A DNA stretch of 64,000 bases. It comes from Pseudomonas sp. MWU16-30317. GTDB taxonomy: Bacteria; Pseudomonadota; Gammaproteobacteria; Pseudomonadales; Pseudomonadaceae. The first letter of the stretch is position 1, and each line of letters starts with the position of its first letter. Both the position numbers and the translations under genes were made by a program. Below are positions 61,493 through 64,000 of this stretch, piece by piece. The stretch lies in assembly GCF_020515695.1 (NCBI RefSeq), contig NZ_JAIWJA010000001.1, forward strand, positions 186,001 to 250,000. Direction: 5' to 3'. Under the pieces are notes generated by a model that made no database searches, was not told the DNA's origin, and saw only the letters and a program-made list of their open reading frames with translations.

Positions 61493-63118
61493 ATGCGCTT
61501 GAGAAATCTCAACCTCGCTCCACGTGCAGCGTTGTTCTTCACCTTGATCATTGCCCTGGTATTCGTCCTGGGTGGCGTTGCGGTGACCCAGATGGGTGAA
61601 CTGCGGGACGCCGAAAATGATGTCGAAACCAACTGGATGGCCAGTGTTCGCCAAGGTGGCCTGATCAACGCCGGACTGTTGCGCATGCGCCTTGAAAGCC
61701 TGCGCGCCAGCAGCAGCACGGATGCCCAGGTACGCGACAAGACCTTGGCCGATATGGCCGGTTTTCGAGAGAAACTGCTGGATGCGGTCAAACAATACGA
61801 ACCACTGGTTAGCGATGATCGTGAACGCGCTATCTATCTGTCGGTCAAGGATGGTCTCGAGAAATATACGCGCCAGCTGGACCTGCTCGAACCGTTGATC
61901 CGAACTGGCGACAGCACCCAGTCGCTGGCCTTCATCAACGCCAACATCAAGCCCCTGACCAATGACCTGGAAGGGGTGATCGGCAAGCTGATCGCCTACA
62001 ACAACGACGGCGCTACCGCAGCGGGCAAGGAGGCCGCCAAGCTGTACAGCGACGGCCTGACCTTTGTCATCGGCCTGATCGCCGCGGTGGTGGTGCTGAC
62101 CATCGGCCTGGCCGTGCTGCTGACCCGTAGCATCACCGCACCCATCACCGATGCGCTGTCGGTGGCAGAGCGCATCGCCGGCAGCGACCTGTCGCGTGAA
62201 GTGCTGGTGAGTGGCGGCGACGAAGCCGGGCGCCTGCTCAAAGCCCTGGCGCAGATGCAGGAAAACCTGCGCAACACCATCCTGCAGATCTCCGAATCCT
62301 CGACTCAGTTGGCGTCCGCCGCCGAAGAAATGACCGCCGTCACCGAAGAGTCGAGCCGTGGCATGGTCAGCCAGAACGACGAGGTCAACCAGGCGGCCAC
62401 GGCGGTGACGCAAATGAGCGCGGCGGTGGACGAGGTCGCCCGCAACGCCGAGTCGGCCTCTGACGAATCGCAACGTACCCAGGGCTTCACCCAGACCGGC
62501 CTGGCCCATGTGGCGCAGACCTTGAAGTCGATCCAGAGCCTGAGCGGCAACGTCGCCAATACCGGCGATCAGATCCAGGCGCTGTCGACGCGGGCGCAGA
62601 GCATCAACAAGGTGGTCGAGGTGATCCGCGCCATCGCCGAGCAGACCAACCTGCTCGCCCTCAACGCCGCGATCGAGGCAGCCAGGGCAGGGGAGCAGGG
62701 CCGCGGCTTTGCCGTGGTGGCCGATGAAGTCCGCGCCTTGGCCCATCGCACCCAGCAGTCGACCCAGGAAATCGAACAGATGATCAGCGGCATCCAGGCT
62801 GATTCCGAGCTGGCGGTGAACGCCATGAACATGAGCAAGACCCTGGCCACGCAGTCTCTGGACGTCGCTCAGGAAGCCAGTACCTCGCTGGACCAGATCG
62901 CGGCGGCCATCGTGCGCATCAATGAACGCAACCTGTTGATTGCCACAGCGTCCGAAGAGCAGGCCCACGTGGCCCGCGAAGTCGACCGCAACCTGGTGAG
63001 TATTCGCGAACTGACCGTGCAGAGTTCCGCCGGCGCCAGCCAGACGGCAACCGCTTGCGGCGAGATGTCCAAGCTGGCGGTCAACCTTAATCGCCTGGTC
63101 AACCGCTTCGTGGTTTGA
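61493..63118 (+). CDS. methyl-accepting chemotaxis protein
   Basis: Chemoreceptor of 541 aa. It has an N-terminal span ([20 protein letters not shown]), a periplasmic four-helix-bundle sensor (~35-185), a second span ([19 protein letters not shown]), a HAMP domain and a long coiled signalling domain with the conserved tip [25 protein letters not shown] precedes the ATG at 61493. The sensor resembles the 4HB_MCP type that binds TCA-cycle acids or amino acids, but its ligand is not predictable here. A strong terminator follows. Confidence 0.92.
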   Translation: MRLRNLNLAPRAALFFTLIIALVFVLGGVAVTQMGELRDAENDVETNWMASVRQGGLINAGLLRMRLESLRASSSTDAQVRDKTLADMAGFREKLLDAVKQYEPLVSDDRERAIYLSVKDGLEKYTRQLDLLEPLIRTGDSTQSLAFINANIKPLTNDLEGVIGKLIAYNNDGATAAGKEAAKLYSDGLTFVIGLIAAVVVLTIGLAVLLTRSITAPITDALSVAERIAGSDLSREVLVSGGDEAGRLLKALAQMQENLRNTILQISESSTQLASAAEEMTAVTEESSRGMVSQNDEVNQAATAVTQMSAAVDEVARNAESASDESQRTQGFTQTGLAHVAQTLKSIQSLSGNVANTGDQIQALSTRAQSINKVVEVIRAIAEQTNLLALNAAIEAARAGEQGRGFAVVADEVRALAHRTQQSTQEIEQMISGIQADSELAVNAMNMSKTLATQSLDVAQEASTSLDQIAAAIVRINERNLLIATASEEQAHVAREVDRNLVSIRELTVQSSAGASQTATACGEMSKLAVNLNRLVNRFVV

Positions 63119-63150
63119 GGCCATGGGTCCAGGCGCCGTACGCTGCTGAT

Positions 63151-63185
63151 ATCGACGCCCTTGAGCCCAGGGCGTCGATTTTTTT
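63151..63185 (+). terminator. intrinsic terminator of the chemoreceptor gene
   Basis: Ten-base arms ATCGACGCCC/GGGCGTCGAT around a nine-base loop, followed by a run of seven T. It lies 32 bases after the stop of the chemoreceptor gene and separates it from the TonB receptor gene. Confidence 0.92.
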
Positions 63186-63255
63186 CATCAACGCTGTCCC
63201 CTTTTTTGCGCTCGGCTGTCACTGCAGGTAAGTGAATCCTGAAGAGAGCGCATCC

Positions 63256-64000
63256 ATGCCCGCACTGACCCGCCGTCGGCCCCGACTGGCGTCATCGATT
63301 TCCTGTCGCACCTTGTGCCTGAGCCTGTTGCTCGGCGGTGGCACCCTAAGCGCGTCAGTCGCCTCGCAACTGGCCGTTGCCGATAGCCGCACGTTCAACG
63401 TGCCCGCCGGTGACCTGGGTGCAGCTTTGACGCGCTTCGCTGGCGAGGCTGGGGTGAGCCTGTCGGTGGACCCGCAACTGGTCAGCGGTCGACGTACGCC
63501 GGGGTTGTCCGGCAGCTACAGCGTCGAGGCCGGTTTCGCCAACCTGCTGCAGGGCAGTGGCCTGCAGTTGCAGGCGGTGGGCGCTTCGGCCTACACCCTG
63601 GTGCCCGCACCCCTGGGCGCGAACGCGGTCGAGATCGCCCCGACCAGCATTCTTGGTGCAACCACTGGCGCGCCGGCCGATGACGGCGAGCGCTACGCCG
63701 GCGGTCAGGTGGCCCGACGCGGTTCCCAAGGCTTGCTGGGTGGTCGCGACTTCATGGAGACGCCGTTCAGCATGACCACCTACACCAGCGAGACGGTCAA
63801 GAATCAACAGGCGCGCACCCTGGGCGACCTGATCGCCAGTGACCCCTCGGTGCGCGCCACCAACCCGGCGGGCGGGCGTTACGAACAGTTCACCATTCGC
63901 GGCTTCAGCCTGTTCAACAGTGACGTCTCTTATAACGGCCTGTACGGCGTCCTGCCGACCTACACCATCGATATGGAAATGGCCGATCGGGTCGACGTGC
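63256..64000 (+). CDS. TonB-dependent siderophore receptor with STN domain, 5' part
   Basis: Outer-membrane receptor; 248 residues are visible and the gene continues past base 64000. After a signal peptide (CLSLLLGGGTLSASVASQ) comes a secretin/TonB short N-terminal domain (FNVPAGDLGAALTRFAGEAG), the signalling domain that contacts a FecR-type anti-sigma factor. The plug domain follows (TLGDLIASDPSVRATNPAGG, TIRGFSLFN). It should import a ferric siderophore. No fecI/fecR pair is found upstream, so it would have to be downstream or elsewhere. Confidence 0.9.
   Translation, partial: MPALTRRRPRLASSISCRTLCLSLLLGGGTLSASVASQLAVADSRTFNVPAGDLGAALTRFAGEAGVSLSVDPQLVSGRRTPGLSGSYSVEAGFANLLQGSGLQLQAVGASAYTLVPAPLGANAVEIAPTSILGATTGAPADDGERYAGGQVARRGSQGLLGGRDFMETPFSMTTYTSETVKNQQARTLGDLIASDPSVRATNPAGGRYEQFTIRGFSLFNSDVSYNGLYGVLPTYTIDMEMADRVDV

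Noticed and set aside
61325..63124. 599-codon open frame on the minus strand
   Set aside because: It is the complement of the chemoreceptor gene, whose signalling tip and HAMP region are unmistakable. The antisense product has no recognisable domain.

Overview
The window looks like chromosome of a non-aeruginosa Pseudomonas (fluorescens/putida/syringae-type). The evidence is high GC throughout, Pseudomonas-type REP palindromes with GGGAGCAAG cores, a PtxS-type operator (TGAAACCGGTTTCA) in front of a gluconate 2-dehydrogenase operon, a classical hpd gene, and an unusual density of LysR/AraC/TetR/MarR regulators. No rRNA, tRNA, integrase, transposase or CRISPR array was seen. Both window edges cut genes: idnD on the left and a TonB receptor on the right.

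Layout. 1-1.6 kb: idonate/5-ketogluconate dehydrogenases (idnD, idnO). 1.9-5.1 kb: diguanylate cyclase, then a LysR-nitronate monooxygenase pair. 5.4-7.8 kb: hpd and an AraC regulator. 7.9-10.4 kb: a compact cluster of short genes (two clear DUF2589-type proteins, a probable third diverged one, a 90-aa soluble protein, a one-span membrane protein and a secreted protein). This is the best candidate for an undescribed system. 10.5-15.6 kb: the three-subunit gluconate 2-dehydrogenase operon with its PtxS operator, a REPIN and a PfkB sugar kinase. 15.8-19.4 kb: LysR/MFS sugar-acid transporter and a UvsE-type UV endonuclease. 19.4-22.9 kb: a bacteriophytochrome carrying two histidine-kinase modules in tandem (HisKA and HWE) with a coupled single-domain response regulator. 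23.2-28.4 kb: MATE transporter, TetR, and a secreted GH3 beta-glucosidase behind an AT-rich upstream region.

29-38.8 kb: FUSC membrane protein, several small genes, flavoprotein, low-affinity iron permease, RcnB-like protein, hydrolase, adhP, ssuD-like monooxygenase, SDR plus AraC. 38.8-42.9 kb: a sugar-acid dehydratase, MFS transporter and divergent LysR, forming a self-contained catabolic unit. 43-49.7 kb: exporter/LysR pair, then a metal-ion pair read divergently: MgtA with a long leader and a candidate leader peptide, and a CaCA cation exchanger behind a yybP-ykoY (Mn2+) riboswitch. 49.9-53.8 kb: cytochrome b561, ECF sigma and anti-sigma factor, DUF72 protein, small proteins and MarR. 54.2-58.4 kb: REP cluster, Met/His-rich DUF2946 and PepSY membrane proteins, a GNAT gene remnant, MFS and cupin. 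58.4-61.3 kb: a large inverted repeat, a Tat-exported aldo/keto reductase, and a Fic protein with a Gln in place of the usual catalytic His and an array of about seven operator-like repeats in front of it. 61.5-64 kb: a chemoreceptor and the start of a TonB-dependent siderophore receptor.

Together the genes describe a soil or plant-associated generalist. It oxidises sugars and sugar acids in the periplasm, imports and dehydrates aldaric/aldonic acids, hydrolyses beta-glucosides, degrades tyrosine, senses red light, and balances Mg, Mn, Ni/Co, Cu and Fe.
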